Below are positions 1-7,933 of a stretch of 64,000 nucleotides of DNA, one piece after another (the first letter of the stretch is position 1; every line of letters starts with the position of its first letter). This DNA is from CAYTZH01 sp964442285. Lineage in GTDB: Bacteria > Myxococcota_A > UBA9160 > JAFDET01. The notes under the pieces were generated by a model that had not been told where the DNA came from, made no database searches, and saw only the letters and a list, made by a program, of their open reading frames with translations. Both the position numbers and the translations under genes were made by a program. The DNA is taken from contig CAYTZH010000026.1 of the NCBI GenBank assembly GCA_964442285.1, positions 1 through 64,000 on the forward strand, written 5' to 3'.

Positions 1-22
1 GTCGTCGGCCGCGGAGCGGCGC

Positions 23-454
23 TCAGTCGTCGGCCGCGGGGCGGCCGCGCTCCCGCTTGACCCGACTCCGATGCCGCTTGGACGTGAGCCGCGCCTCCCG
101 GGAGGCCTTCGACGGCCGGGTCGGGCGCCGGGGCCGGGCCACGGCGAGACCCTCGCGGACCAGCGCGACCAGGCGCTCCCGGGCGGCCTCGCGGTTGCGC
201 GCCTGGCTGCGGGAGGCGCCGGCGCTCACCGCCAGCACCCCGGCCTGGGTGAGGCGGGTCGCCAGCCGCTTCCGGAGGCGCGCCCGCTGACGTTCGGAGA
301 GCGCGGCGCTGCAGGCGACGTTCCAGCGCAGTGTCACGCGCGTGCTGGTTTTGTTGACGTGCTGTCCGCCGGGTCCGCTGGCGCGGCTCGCCCGCTCGCG
401 GAGCTCGTCGCCCGGAATCACCAGATCCGGGCGCACGCGGAGGTCGTCGGGCAT
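23..454 (-). CDS. arfB: Peptidyl-tRNA hydrolase ArfB (ribosome rescue)
   Basis: This 143-residue protein belongs to the ArfB/YaeJ/ICT1 family, which hydrolyses peptidyl-tRNA on ribosomes stalled on truncated mRNA. The N-terminal release-factor fold carries the catalytic GGQ motif within GPGGQHVNK near residue 28. The C-terminal tail from about residue 105 is rich in Arg and Lys, as in ArfB, where it inserts into the empty mRNA channel. The length matches the family (about 140). It starts at an ATG and lies alone, divergent from nothing visible on its left because the window ends there. Confidence 0.93.
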   Translation of the reverse strand: MPDDLRVRPDLVIPGDELRERASRASGPGGQHVNKTSTRVTLRWNVACSAALSERQRARLRKRLATRLTQAGVLAVSAGASRSQARNREAARERLVALVREGLAVARPRRPTRPSKASREARLTSKRHRSRVKRERGRPAADD

Positions 455-506
455 GGCTCCGACATGGCGCGCCGGGCGGGCAGGGCCTGCGGGCGCCCGG
501 TGCGGC

Positions 507-1151
507 TCAGCGGCGGCGGATGGCGGCCGCCAGCACCACCAGCCCGGCGGCGAAGGCGCCGGCCGCGAGCGGCTCCGGGACCGCCGGCGCGTAGCTCGGC
601 GAGGACGCCACGACCCGCAGGGCGGTGTAGTCCACGCGGAAGTCGCCCCGGGTGGCCTGGATGGCGTAGCCGAGCTGGCCCGTGGCGTTGAGGTTGGCGA
701 AGAGCACGGCGTCGACGCCGAGGCTCGAGATCTGGAAGTCCACCTCGACCAGGCTCCCGCTCGAGAGGCCGCCCAGGCTCACCTCCATGTACTCGGTGCG
801 CAAGGGGTCGAAGTCGTCGCGGACCGCCACGAAGAAGGTGGCGTCGACGGCCGTGTGGACGCCCGGGGTGAACCCGCCCTGATCGCTGACGGTGTAGGGC
901 GCGAGGGTGTAGGGAAACCCGATCTGGTAGCTGTCGCCCTCGATCCCGGAGGTGGTCACGTCGAACATGTCCAGCAGGTAGCTCGGCGCGCTCAGCCCCG
1001 CCGAGAGCTTCATGCCCCCGTGGCTGTCGATGTCGACGAACGTGGTGAGCGACGTCGCCGACGCGCCCTGGGCGCCGAGCATGAGGAAGGCCAGGCCGAG
1101 GACGGAGGCGAGGGAGGCGCGGCGCGCGACGGTACGGATCTGCTGCAGCAA
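507..1151 (-). CDS. PEP-CTERM sorted secreted protein
   Basis: A protein of about 214 residues with an N-terminal hydrophobic signal segment (LASVLGLAFLML) and a C-terminal PEP-CTERM tripartite tail: VPEP, a hydrophobic stretch, then IRRR. Such proteins are exported and cleaved or anchored by an exosortase; no exosortase gene is in this window. The middle part looks like a beta-rich extracellular domain of unknown role. I chose the TTG start at 1151 because GAGGAG lies just upstream; the reading frame is open to 1226, but those residues do not resemble a signal peptide. Confidence 0.8.
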   Translation of the reverse strand: MLQQIRTVARRASLASVLGLAFLMLGAQGASATSLTTFVDIDSHGGMKLSAGLSAPSYLLDMFDVTTSGIEGDSYQIGFPYTLAPYTVSDQGGFTPGVHTAVDATFFVAVRDDFDPLRTEYMEVSLGGLSSGSLVEVDFQISSLGVDAVLFANLNATGQLGYAIQATRGDFRVDYTALRVVASSPSYAPAVPEPLAAGAFAAGLVVLAAAIRRR

Positions 1152-1337
1152 GGACGTCTCCTCGGGTTGCCCGATCCAGCGGATTCTACCACGGACCCGG
1201 GGGCCCGCACCTCCGGGGGCCCGCACCTCCCCTCGAGCCGCAGCTGGGCGGCAGAAACCCGGCGCTCCGCCGCCATGGTCTCGTCACACGCCCGCACTCG
1301 AATCTTCGCGACACGCGGGGGATACTCCCGTCCACCC

Positions 1338-1694
1338 ATGGCCCCCCCGACCCCCGAGACCACCACCCTGTGGTTGGGCGAGACCGAGCACCGCCTCGGC
1401 CTCGCCGACCTGCGGGAGCTCCGGGAGACGCTGCTCCTGCTGCTGGGCCGCAACGTGTTCGCCTGCCGCGACCCGCTCCTCGCCGCCACCGAGGCGGCCG
1501 AGGTCGAGATCGAGCCCGGGGGCGACGTGCGGATCGGGCCCTGGCGGCTGCCCCGCGAGGGCAACGGCGACGCGCTCGTCGCCGAGCCCCCGGGCGTCCC
1601 GGGGCGAATCCGCGTCCGGGCCCCCGTCGCACGGGAGGGCGGCGGCTGGACCCTGCACCCGCCGGTGGTCGAGCGGGTCTTCGGGTCGGGCTGA
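1338..1694 (+). CDS. Conserved hypothetical protein, 118 aa
   Basis: A small soluble protein of 118 residues with no signal peptide or membrane segment and no motif I recognise. It alternates acidic and hydrophobic stretches (LADLRELRETLLLLLGR near residue 23), which suggests a helical core. It has strong third-position GC and a clear ATG start. It stands alone, convergent with the CRP-type regulator, from which it is separated by a strong hairpin. Its function is unknown. Confidence 0.6.
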   Translation: MAPPTPETTTLWLGETEHRLGLADLRELRETLLLLLGRNVFACRDPLLAATEAAEVEIEPGGDVRIGPWRLPREGNGDALVAEPPGVPGRIRVRAPVAREGGGWTLHPPVVERVFGSG

Positions 1695-1731
1695 GGCCGC
1701 TCTCACGGGGATCCGGGGGCGGCGGAGGCTA

Positions 1732-1760
1732 GGCGGGAGGAAGCCCGGCTTCCTCCCGCC
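1732..1760. terminator. Bidirectional hairpin between convergent genes
   Basis: A 12-bp perfect stem (GGCGGGAGGAAG pairing with CTTCCTCCCGCC) with a five-base loop lies between the ends of two convergent genes. It has no clear T-run on either side, so terminator function is inferred from position and stability. The rest of the roughly 200-base gap shows nothing else. Confidence 0.55.
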
Positions 1761-1900
1761 CCCTCCTCGCGGGAGTGGCTTGATCGGGTGTGGGTCTTGG
1801 GGGGGACCGTGGCCGATCGAGAGCGAGCTTAGACCCCAGCGCGCGCGCCGGCTGTGAACCGCCGCACACCGGGACGCGAACGACGGTCGAAAGCCCGGGT

Positions 1901-2614
1901 CTAGTCCGTCTCGGCGGGCTCGCCCTCGGCGATGTTCTCGAGCTCGCCCGGCTGCAGCAGGGTCACGAAGCCCCGGTTCATGGAGAGCAGACCCTTGCCG
2001 ATCCAGATCCGGAGCTGGCGGTTCACGCTCTCGCGGCTGGCGGCCACCAGGTCGCCGAGCTCTTCCTGGGAGAGCTTCAGGTTGACCCGGATGCCCTTCT
2101 CCTCCACCTGCCCGTAGGCGTCGGAGAGCTCGAGGAGCTTCTTGGCCAGCCGGGTGGGCAGGTTGAGGAACATGGTGTCCTCGAACAGCTCGTCGGCTCG
2201 GCGCAGCCGCCGGGCCAGGACCTCCAGCAGCTTGATCGCTACGTCCGGGTGCTTGCGCAGGAAGGGGAGGAAGTCGCGGCGGTGGATCACCAGCATCTCG
2301 CAGGCGTCCAGAGCGGTGATGGTGGCCGAGCGCCGGCCTCCCGAGAGGGCCGCCAGCTCCCCGAAGATGTCTCCGGGACCCAGGATCGAGAAGGCCACGT
2401 CGTCGCCGTCCAGGGAGGTGGTCAGCACCTTGAGGCGTCCGGCCAGCACGGCGAAGACCTGGCTGCCCTCGTCCCCGCGGTGGATCACCTCCTCCTTGGG
2501 CAGGACCCGCTTGACCGAGGCGACCGCCAGCAGCTGCCCGAGCTCGTCATCGTTGAGCGTGGAGAAGAGCGGAACGCTGGCCAGCAGGGCCCGCCGTCGA
2601 TCACGATCCGTCAT
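1901..2614 (-). CDS. CRP/FNR-family transcriptional regulator (CRP-like)
   Basis: A 237-residue regulator. Residues about 15-130 form a cyclic-nucleotide-binding fold with a recognisable phosphate-binding cassette (FGELAALSGGRRSATITA). A winged helix follows, with recognition helix LVAASRESVNRQL near residue 195. The R-E-x-x-x-R spacing in that helix is like CRP rather than FNR. It has only one cysteine, so it cannot hold the FNR 4Fe-4S cluster. Its ATG overlaps the end of the upstream methyltransferase gene by four bases, so the two are probably co-transcribed. The ligand and targets are unknown; it may or may not control the nearby pigment genes. Confidence 0.88.
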   Translation of the reverse strand: MTDRDRRRALLASVPLFSTLNDDELGQLLAVASVKRVLPKEEVIHRGDEGSQVFAVLAGRLKVLTTSLDGDDVAFSILGPGDIFGELAALSGGRRSATITALDACEMLVIHRRDFLPFLRKHPDVAIKLLEVLARRLRRADELFEDTMFLNLPTRLAKKLLELSDAYGQVEEKGIRVNLKLSQEELGDLVAASRESVNRQLRIWIGKGLLSMNRGFVTLLQPGELENIAEGEPAETD

Positions 2615-3216
2615 CGCGCCACCTGGCCGGGCCCCTCCGACCCGGGACTCCCCGTTGGAAGGTTTGTACCACGGGCAGGGAGGGGCGGGGGTGATGATCT
2701 GGCGAAGGCGCCGTCCCCGGAGGGAGCCCGGTCTCGGGCCGCACGCCGGCCGATCCAGCGGGGCACCTCCCGGCAGTAGCTCGTGTAGGCGTCGCCGAAG
2801 CGGCGCCGCAGCTCCGGCTCCTCCACCCATACCACCCAGCCGGCCATGGAGGCCAGGAAGGCCAGCGCGTACGCCCCCAGGATCAGGTGTCCGGTGGCGG
2901 CGGTCAGGCCCAGCAGCACGGCCGCGTAGGCCAGATAGATCGGATTCCGGGTACGCAGATACGGGCCCGCCACCACGAGCCGCGCCGGCGGCTGGCACGG
3001 GACCGGCGTTCCCCGACCCAGCCGGCGGAACAGGTGCGTGCAGTACAGCGAGACGGCGAGGCCTCCGACGATGAGGAGTCCGCCCCCGATCCTCAGGCCC
3101 GGGGCGTCCAGCACGGGCCCGTCGCGAACGTTGCTGAGCAGCACCAGCGACGCCGGGATCCCACCGAAGGCGAGGCCCAGGAAGAGGCCTCCCTGAAAGA
3201 GGGTCGTCCAACGCAT
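2611..3216 (-). CDS. Isoprenylcysteine carboxyl methyltransferase-family membrane protein
   Basis: A 201-residue integral membrane protein with about four to five hydrophobic segments. It has the ICMT/phospholipid methyltransferase signature: GPYLRTRNPIYLA near residue 88, followed by EEPELRRRFGDAYTSY near residue 131. The family transfers a methyl group from SAM to small lipophilic acceptors in the membrane; the bacterial substrate is usually unknown. The last 40 residues are proline-rich and disordered. It precedes and overlaps the CRP-type regulator gene. Confidence 0.8.
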   Translation of the reverse strand: MRWTTLFQGGLFLGLAFGGIPASLVLLSNVRDGPVLDAPGLRIGGGLLIVGGLAVSLYCTHLFRRLGRGTPVPCQPPARLVVAGPYLRTRNPIYLAYAAVLLGLTAATGHLILGAYALAFLASMAGWVVWVEEPELRRRFGDAYTSYCREVPRWIGRRAARDRAPSGDGAFARSSPPPLPARGTNLPTGSPGSEGPGQVAR

Positions 3217-3263
3217 CGAGCTCCCATCGGGACGGCGGGGCGTCTAGACGGGATAGCTGGCGA

Positions 3264-3704
3264 TCAGCCCTTGCGCTTGTCGGGCAGGCGCTGATCGGGC
3301 GGGGGGCGCCCCTCGAAGCGCTGCAGCTCCCCGTGCTCGTACCAGGGCGCCGCCTGGGAGAGCAGGATCTCGCGGAAGGGGCGCGCCCGGGGATCCTCGT
3401 CGAGGACCCCCGCCAGGATGATCGTGAACGCCGAGCCTTCCCGCGCGGTGGGCATGGGGGAGCCGCAGTGGCCGCAGAAGGTGCGGCGGAAGGGCGGGGG
3501 CTCGCGCAGCAGCGGCGCCTCGTAGACCCGCAGCTGGTCCTCGCCGCGGGTCCAGCGGAAGGCGTCGGTGCGCACCGCCAGCTCCGGCGCGAAGGCCGAG
3601 CCGGTGCTCTTCTGACACCGCCGCGCGTGGCAGAGCTGAATCGGCGATGCGCGGCCGTCCACCGCGAAGGCGACGGCCCCACAGAGACAGCTTCCGGTGA
3701 TCAC
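3264..3704 (-). CDS. GFA-family zinc protein (glutathione-dependent formaldehyde-activating fold)
   Basis: A 146-residue protein with the GFA/CENP-V fold. Zinc-binding cysteines are visible in GSCLCGAV near the N-terminus, CHARRCQKS near residue 25 and FCGHCGSP near residue 80. The family includes glutathione/formaldehyde adduct enzymes, but most members have unknown substrates. The GTG start at 3704 places the first zinc motif at the very N-terminus, as in the family; upstream in-frame residues look like non-coding DNA. Confidence 0.83.
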   Translation of the reverse strand: MITGSCLCGAVAFAVDGRASPIQLCHARRCQKSTGSAFAPELAVRTDAFRWTRGEDQLRVYEAPLLREPPPFRRTFCGHCGSPMPTAREGSAFTIILAGVLDEDPRARPFREILLSQAAPWYEHGELQRFEGRPPPDQRLPDKRKG

Positions 3705-3853
3705 GAGGCGAGCATACCGAACGGCCCGGGCTTGGCACGGCGCGCGGCGGCACGCGCCGTACACCCCGGAGTGAGGCGGGACACAGCGAAGTGCGTCTGC
3801 TTGCTCCAACCTCCCGAGTCGCAGGGTGGCCTCCAGGAGAACCGGTCCAGAAC

Positions 3854-4846
3854 ATGTTCGACGTCCAGCGGAAGACCGCCAAGCAGCGCCGCGACCTCCA
3901 CGCCAAGGAGCGGCGCGCCCACGCCCAGAGCATCCAAGACAACGAGACGATCCTGGAGCTGGCCTCCGTGGCGCAGCGGATCGCGCTGGAGGCGGCGCTG
4001 ATGGCGGCCACCCAGGGTATCGCGAGAGGACTGACCAGCGCCCTCCTCGAGGGTGGCGCCCTGGCGAGCAGCGGCACCAGCACGGCCGGTCGGGTGCTGG
4101 CGACGGTCGGCCGCGCCCCGGCGGCCATGGAGGGGGCCGAGGCGATCCGGGCGGCGGCGGTGAACACCCTGGCTCGCTGCGTCTCCGCAGCCGTGGTCGG
4201 CACCGCGAAGCAGACCGCCAATGCGGCGCTGGGCGGCAGCTTCAGCGGTGCGGGGCTCGCCTGGGGCCTGGTCCTCGCCTTCTTCGGGCGACCCGGTCCC
4301 GCGGGCTCCTGGTTCTCCGTCCAGGGGCTGGCGAGCGCGACGGGCCTCACCCGCGCGGCGCTGTCGGAGTTCGCCGGGAAGATGTCCAGGGCGCCCGAGG
4401 CCCAGAAGACGATCGTCCGGCAGCAGGTGCGGGCGAATGCCGCCGACGCCGTGGCGGCCGCCGTCGACGCGCTGAAGAAGAACGACCGGCGGAGCATGCT
4501 GGCCTACGAGCAGGCCGCGCGCCGGCTCGACTACTCGAAGCAGCTTCCCTTCCTGGTCCGCCACATCGACCTCTTCGACGCCCACGGCGTGCTGAAGTCG
4601 GACCACGCGGGCTACGCCCGACACGAGGCTGGGTACATCCTCTGGCGCAACATGTACGACTTCCTGGTCGACGCCCCGGAGCAGCTGAAGCAGGCGGAGC
4701 AGATGCTGCTCGTGCAGTCGCGGATCGACCGGATCCTGCTGCGCGCCCGGCGCAAGTGGGACGCGCAGCAGGCGGCCGCCCGACGCGAGAACGAGGCCGC
4801 AGCGCGCCGGAACGTGGCGGCCTACCGGGCCCAGCACCCCCACTGA
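3854..4846 (+). CDS. Hypothetical helical protein, 330 aa
   Basis: I do not recognise a family. The N-terminus is strongly charged (KQRRDLHAKERRAHAQ). The middle, about residues 45-190, is alanine- and glycine-rich with amphipathic or weakly hydrophobic helices (MAATQGIARGLTSALLEG, GLAWGLVLAFFG). The C-terminal 60 residues are again a charged helix ending in QHPH. The layout resembles membrane-associated or toxin-like helical proteins, but no catalytic motif is visible. It lies about 70 bases before hemJ on the same strand and could share its transcript. Confidence 0.6.
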   Translation: MFDVQRKTAKQRRDLHAKERRAHAQSIQDNETILELASVAQRIALEAALMAATQGIARGLTSALLEGGALASSGTSTAGRVLATVGRAPAAMEGAEAIRAAAVNTLARCVSAAVVGTAKQTANAALGGSFSGAGLAWGLVLAFFGRPGPAGSWFSVQGLASATGLTRAALSEFAGKMSRAPEAQKTIVRQQVRANAADAVAAAVDALKKNDRRSMLAYEQAARRLDYSKQLPFLVRHIDLFDAHGVLKSDHAGYARHEAGYILWRNMYDFLVDAPEQLKQAEQMLLVQSRIDRILLRARRKWDAQQAAARRENEAAARRNVAAYRAQHPH

Positions 4847-4915
4847 GCCGTCCGCCGCTGGGGCCGCCCCGGCTCGGGGGTAGCCGCCGCGGCCCAGGCG
4901 GGATACACGAGGGCC

Positions 4916-5470
4916 GTGGACTACTTCACCGTCAAGGCCCTGCACTTCATCGGACTGATCTCGTGGTACGCGGGGCTGTTCTACATGCCCCGGCTGCTGG
5001 TCTACGACGTGGAGGCCAACGAGCGGCCCGCGGCCGAGCGCGACGTGCTGCAGGCGCAGCTCCGGCTGATGGCGCGGCGGCTGTGGCTCGGCATCACCTG
5101 GCCGGCGATGGTCCTGACGTTGGTCTTCGGCCTCTACCTGCTCGTGCTCTACGGGCAGTGGGGCCGACCCTGGGTGCACGCCAAGCTCGCGCTGGTGGCC
5201 CTGCTCGTCGCCTACCACGGGGTCATGGGGCGGCTGCGGAAGCAGCTCGTGGCGGGGACCTGTCGCTGGAGCGCCACCCAGCTCCGGCTCTGGAACGAGG
5301 TCGCCACCGTGCACCTGGTGGTGACGGTGCTCATCGCCTCCCGCAAGGAGTCCGCCTTCCAGGCCTCGCTCTGGCTCGCCGTGCTGGCGGGGGTCGGGGC
5401 GCTGGTGGCGGCCGTGCTGATCTACCGGCGCATCCGCTTGCGGGCCGAGGCGCGGTCCTCGACCCGCTAG
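4916..5470 (+). CDS. hemJ: Protoporphyrinogen IX oxidase HemJ
   Basis: A 184-residue, four-helix membrane protein of the HemJ (UPF0093) family, which oxidises protoporphyrinogen IX to protoporphyrin IX, the last step before haem and chlorophyll diverge. The N-terminal motif KALHFIGLISWYAGLFY carries the conserved histidine. Further conserved blocks are GRPWVHAKLALV and the RLWNEVATVHLVVTV helix. The GTG start has GAGGG upstream. Its place just before bchE fits a supply role for pigment synthesis. Confidence 0.9.
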   Translation: MDYFTVKALHFIGLISWYAGLFYMPRLLVYDVEANERPAAERDVLQAQLRLMARRLWLGITWPAMVLTLVFGLYLLVLYGQWGRPWVHAKLALVALLVAYHGVMGRLRKQLVAGTCRWSATQLRLWNEVATVHLVVTVLIASRKESAFQASLWLAVLAGVGALVAAVLIYRRIRLRAEARSSTR

Positions 5471-5543
5471 GCCAGCCCGCTCGTTCCCTCCGGGGAGTCT
5501 CCTCCGCGTCCGGGCAGGCCCGTCCCGAAGAGGCCTTTTGCCC

Positions 5544-5557
5544 TTGATCGCTGTCAA
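5544..5557 (+). promoter_or_regulatory. FNR-type box upstream of bchE
   Basis: The sequence TTGATCGCTGTCAA fits the TTGAT-N4-(A/G)TCAA pattern used by FNR/FnrL-type oxygen sensors. It lies 53 bases before the bchE start in an AT-rich island and overlaps the first TGT-N12-ACA palindrome. In Rhodobacter, FnrL is known to act on bchE and hemN-type genes. No 4-cysteine FNR is encoded in this window. Confidence 0.5.
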
Positions 5558-5569
5558 TAAGTGAGGACA
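5552..5569. promoter_or_regulatory. CrtJ/PpsR-type palindrome 1 upstream of bchE
   Basis: TGTCAATAAGTGAGGACA is an exact TGT-N12-ACA palindrome, the recognition pattern of the aerobic photosynthesis repressor CrtJ/PpsR. The half-sites extend to TGTC and GACA. A second exact site follows seven bases downstream, and CrtJ is known to bind such closely spaced pairs cooperatively. Confidence 0.72.
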
Positions 5570-5576
5570 ATAGGAG

Positions 5577-5594
5577 TGTAAAGTCAGCTGGACA
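5577..5594. promoter_or_regulatory. CrtJ/PpsR-type palindrome 2 upstream of bchE
   Basis: TGTAAAGTCAGCTGGACA is a second exact TGT-N12-ACA site. Its start lies 25 bases after the start of palindrome 1, with a seven-base gap, and it ends 15 bases before the bchE ATG. It would overlap the probable transcription start. Confidence 0.7.
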
Positions 5595-5609
5595 GATTCA
5601 GGAGGCCCC

Positions 5610-7268
5610 ATGCGCATCGTCCTCGTCCATCCCAACTATCACTCGGGGGGCGCGGAGATCGCGGGAAGCTGGCCCCCGGCCTGGGCGGCCTACCTCGCCG
5701 GCGCGCTGCGGGCGGCCGGCTACGACGACGTCCACTTCGTCGACGCCATGACCAACCACCTGGACGACGCGGCCATCGCCGAGCGCCTGCGCGCGCTGGC
5801 GCCGGACGTCGTCGGTTGCACGGCGATCACCCCCAGCATCTACGCGGCCGAACGCGTGCTCCAGCTGGCCCAGGAGGTCTGTCCGAGCGCCGTGCGTGTC
5901 CTGGGCGGCATCCACGCCACCTTCATGTACAAGCAGGTGCTCTCGGAGGCGCCGTGGGTGGACGTCATCGTGCGCGGCGAAGGCGAGGAGATCCTCGTGG
6001 CGCTGATCCGCGCGATCGACGCGGGGCGCTGGCCCGCCGACCGCAAGGCCATCCGGGGCCTGGCCTTCCGCGACGGCGACGAGATCGTGGCGACCGAGGC
6101 CGCTCCCACGGTCCAGAACCTCGACGCGATCGAGCCCGATTGGTCGCTGCTCGAGTGGTCGAAGTACATCTACGTGCCCCTCGGCGTGCGGGTGGCGATC
6201 CCCAACATGGCTCGTGGCTGTCCCTTCACCTGCTCCTTCTGCTCCCAGTGGAAGTTCTGGCGCGACTACCGCGTTCGCGACCCGAAGAAGGTCGTGGACG
6301 AGATCGAGACCCTGGTGAACGAACACGGCGTCGGCTTCTTCATCCTGGCCGACGAGGAGCCCACCATCCACCGCAAGAAGTTCGTGGCGTTCTGCGAGGA
6401 GCTGATCGCCCGCGGGCTTCCCGACCGGGTCAAGTGGGGCATCAACACCCGGGTCACGGACATCCTCCGCGACGAGAAGCTGCTTCCCCTCTACCGGCGG
6501 GCCGGCCTCGTCCACGTGAGCCTCGGGACCGAGGCGGCGGCGCAGCTCCGCCTCGACCGCTTCCACAAGGAGACGAAGATCGAGGACAACCGGCGCGCCA
6601 TCGAGCTGCTCCGCAACGCCGACATCTTCATCGAGGCGCAGTTCATCGTCGGGCTCGAGAACGAGACGCGCGAGACCCTGGAGGAGACCTACCAGATGGC
6701 GCGCGACTGGAATCCCGACCTGGCGAACTGGGCCATGTATACGCCGTGGCCGTTCTCGTCGCTGTTCCAGGATCTCGGGGACAAGGTCGAGGTCTTCGAC
6801 TTCTCGAAGTACAATTTCGTCACGCCGATCATGAAACCGGAGGCGATGGACCGGGCCGAGCTGCTCGATCGGGTGATGCACAACTACCGGCGCTTCTACA
6901 TGCGCAAGGCCCTGTTCCACTATCCCTGGCGGGGCACGGGCTTCCGGCGCCGCTATCTGCTCGGCTGCCTCAAGGCCTTCGCCAAGGCCGGCTTCCAGCG
7001 CACCTTCTACGACCTGGGCAGGGTCAACTACTGGGGACCGCAGTCGAAGAAGAACGTGGACTTCCAGTTCGACACCTCCCGCGTGCTCGCCCCGGCTCAG
7101 CTCGACGACTGGGAGGCCCGCGGCGACCGGGCGGCCCGCAGCCGCGCGGAGCGCGTGGCGGTGAAGGCGTGCGGGGCAGGGGACCAGCAGCTCCCCGATC
7201 AGGAGGTCTCCGGGATGGAGCTCCCGCTCTCCGATCCGCCGCCGCGCGTCGCGAGGCCCGGCGCATGA
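5610..7268 (+). CDS. bchE: Mg-protoporphyrin IX monomethyl ester anaerobic cyclase BchE
   Basis: BchE (552 residues) is the B12- and radical-SAM-dependent enzyme that forms the isocyclic E ring of bacteriochlorophyll without oxygen. The N-terminal half (about 1-170) is a cobalamin-binding-like domain (LVHPNYHSGGAEIAGSWPP at the start). The radical SAM cluster motif is visible as C204-x3-C208-x2-C211 in CPFTCSFC. The start has a good ribosome site (AGGAGG, five bases upstream). It overlaps bchJ by four bases (ATGA). Upstream lie an FNR-type box and two CrtJ/PpsR-type palindromes, so control by oxygen and redox is likely. Confidence 0.95.
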   Translation: MRIVLVHPNYHSGGAEIAGSWPPAWAAYLAGALRAAGYDDVHFVDAMTNHLDDAAIAERLRALAPDVVGCTAITPSIYAAERVLQLAQEVCPSAVRVLGGIHATFMYKQVLSEAPWVDVIVRGEGEEILVALIRAIDAGRWPADRKAIRGLAFRDGDEIVATEAAPTVQNLDAIEPDWSLLEWSKYIYVPLGVRVAIPNMARGCPFTCSFCSQWKFWRDYRVRDPKKVVDEIETLVNEHGVGFFILADEEPTIHRKKFVAFCEELIARGLPDRVKWGINTRVTDILRDEKLLPLYRRAGLVHVSLGTEAAAQLRLDRFHKETKIEDNRRAIELLRNADIFIEAQFIVGLENETRETLEETYQMARDWNPDLANWAMYTPWPFSSLFQDLGDKVEVFDFSKYNFVTPIMKPEAMDRAELLDRVMHNYRRFYMRKALFHYPWRGTGFRRRYLLGCLKAFAKAGFQRTFYDLGRVNYWGPQSKKNVDFQFDTSRVLAPAQLDDWEARGDRAARSRAERVAVKACGAGDQQLPDQEVSGMELPLSDPPPRVARPGA

Positions 7269-7933
7269 CGGGGGCAGCGCCGCAGCTCGCTTCGGGCGCG
7301 GCTCCGGCCGCGGCCCGAGACCCGGCGGGGCGTGGCCAGGTGGGTCCCAACGCCATCCTCCAGCTCGGCCACGCGCTGCGCGCGCGCTACGGGGAGGCGG
7401 TCGCGCGGGGGGTCTACGCGGCCGCGGGTGTGCCCGCCCTGCTGGACGATCCGCCGCAGGCCATGGTGGACGAGCGGCAGGCGGCCGCGCTGTACGAGGC
7501 GCTCCAGGCGCAGCTGCCGCAGCTCGCCGCCTCCGCCGTGGCGACGGACGCCGGCACCCGCACCGCCGACTACCTGCTGGCCCATCGCATCCCGCGACCG
7601 GTCCACGGCCTGCTGCGCGCGCTGCCGGCCGCGCTGGCCGCGCGACTGCTGCTCCGGGCCGTCTCCGCCCACGCCTGGACGTTCGCGGGCTCGGGGGCCT
7701 TCCGGGCGCGCCCCGGGACGCCGCACGTGGTCGAGATCGCCGCGAACCCCCTCTGCATGCCCGGCTGCGCCTGGCACGTGGCGGTCTTCGAGCGTCTGTT
7801 CCGCGCCCTCGTCACGCCGCGGGCGCGGGTGCGACACCCGATCTGCTGTCACGCGGGCGCGTCGGTCTGTCGCTTCGAGATCGCCCACCGGCACCTCGAG
7901 GCCGCGCCCAGCGCCGTGGAGGGCGCCCCGTGA
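7265..7933 (+). CDS. bchJ: BchJ, V4R-domain protein of bacteriochlorophyll synthesis
   Basis: A 222-residue protein matching BchJ, a V4R (4-vinyl reductase) domain protein of photosynthesis clusters. The conserved start of the domain (GPNAILQLGHALR) and the C-terminal cysteine/histidine block (CMPGCAWHVAVFERLFR then ICCHAGASVCRFEI) are present. BchJ was first thought to be an 8-vinyl reductase; it is now thought to assist intermediate handling. The real reductase here is probably bciA, three genes on. It overlaps bchE and hemN by four bases on each side. Confidence 0.9.
   Translation: MTGAAPQLASGAAPAAARDPAGRGQVGPNAILQLGHALRARYGEAVARGVYAAAGVPALLDDPPQAMVDERQAAALYEALQAQLPQLAASAVATDAGTRTADYLLAHRIPRPVHGLLRALPAALAARLLLRAVSAHAWTFAGSGAFRARPGTPHVVEIAANPLCMPGCAWHVAVFERLFRALVTPRARVRHPICCHAGASVCRFEIAHRHLEAAPSAVEGAP

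Larger units (their letters stand above)
5544..5571 (+). promoter_or_regulatory. Candidate sigma-70 promoter of bchE
   Basis: TTGATC (-35) and GACAAT (-10) are separated by 16 bases, in a locally AT-rich segment of an otherwise very GC-rich region. The -10 element and spacer are covered by the first TGT-N12-ACA palindrome, which is the geometry expected for repression. The match to consensus is moderate (4 of 6 in each element). Confidence 0.45.

Noticed and set aside
1901..2614. The CRP/FNR-family regulator as the oxygen-sensing FNR of the pigment genes
   Set aside because: It has a single cysteine and a CRP-type R-E-x-x-x-R recognition helix, so it cannot carry the FNR iron-sulfur cluster or be assumed to read the TTGAT-type box.
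5816..7264. Plus-strand frame upstream of and in frame with bchJ
   Set aside because: It lies inside bchE in another frame and is Arg/Pro/Gly-rich; BchJ starts at the ATG overlapping the bchE stop.
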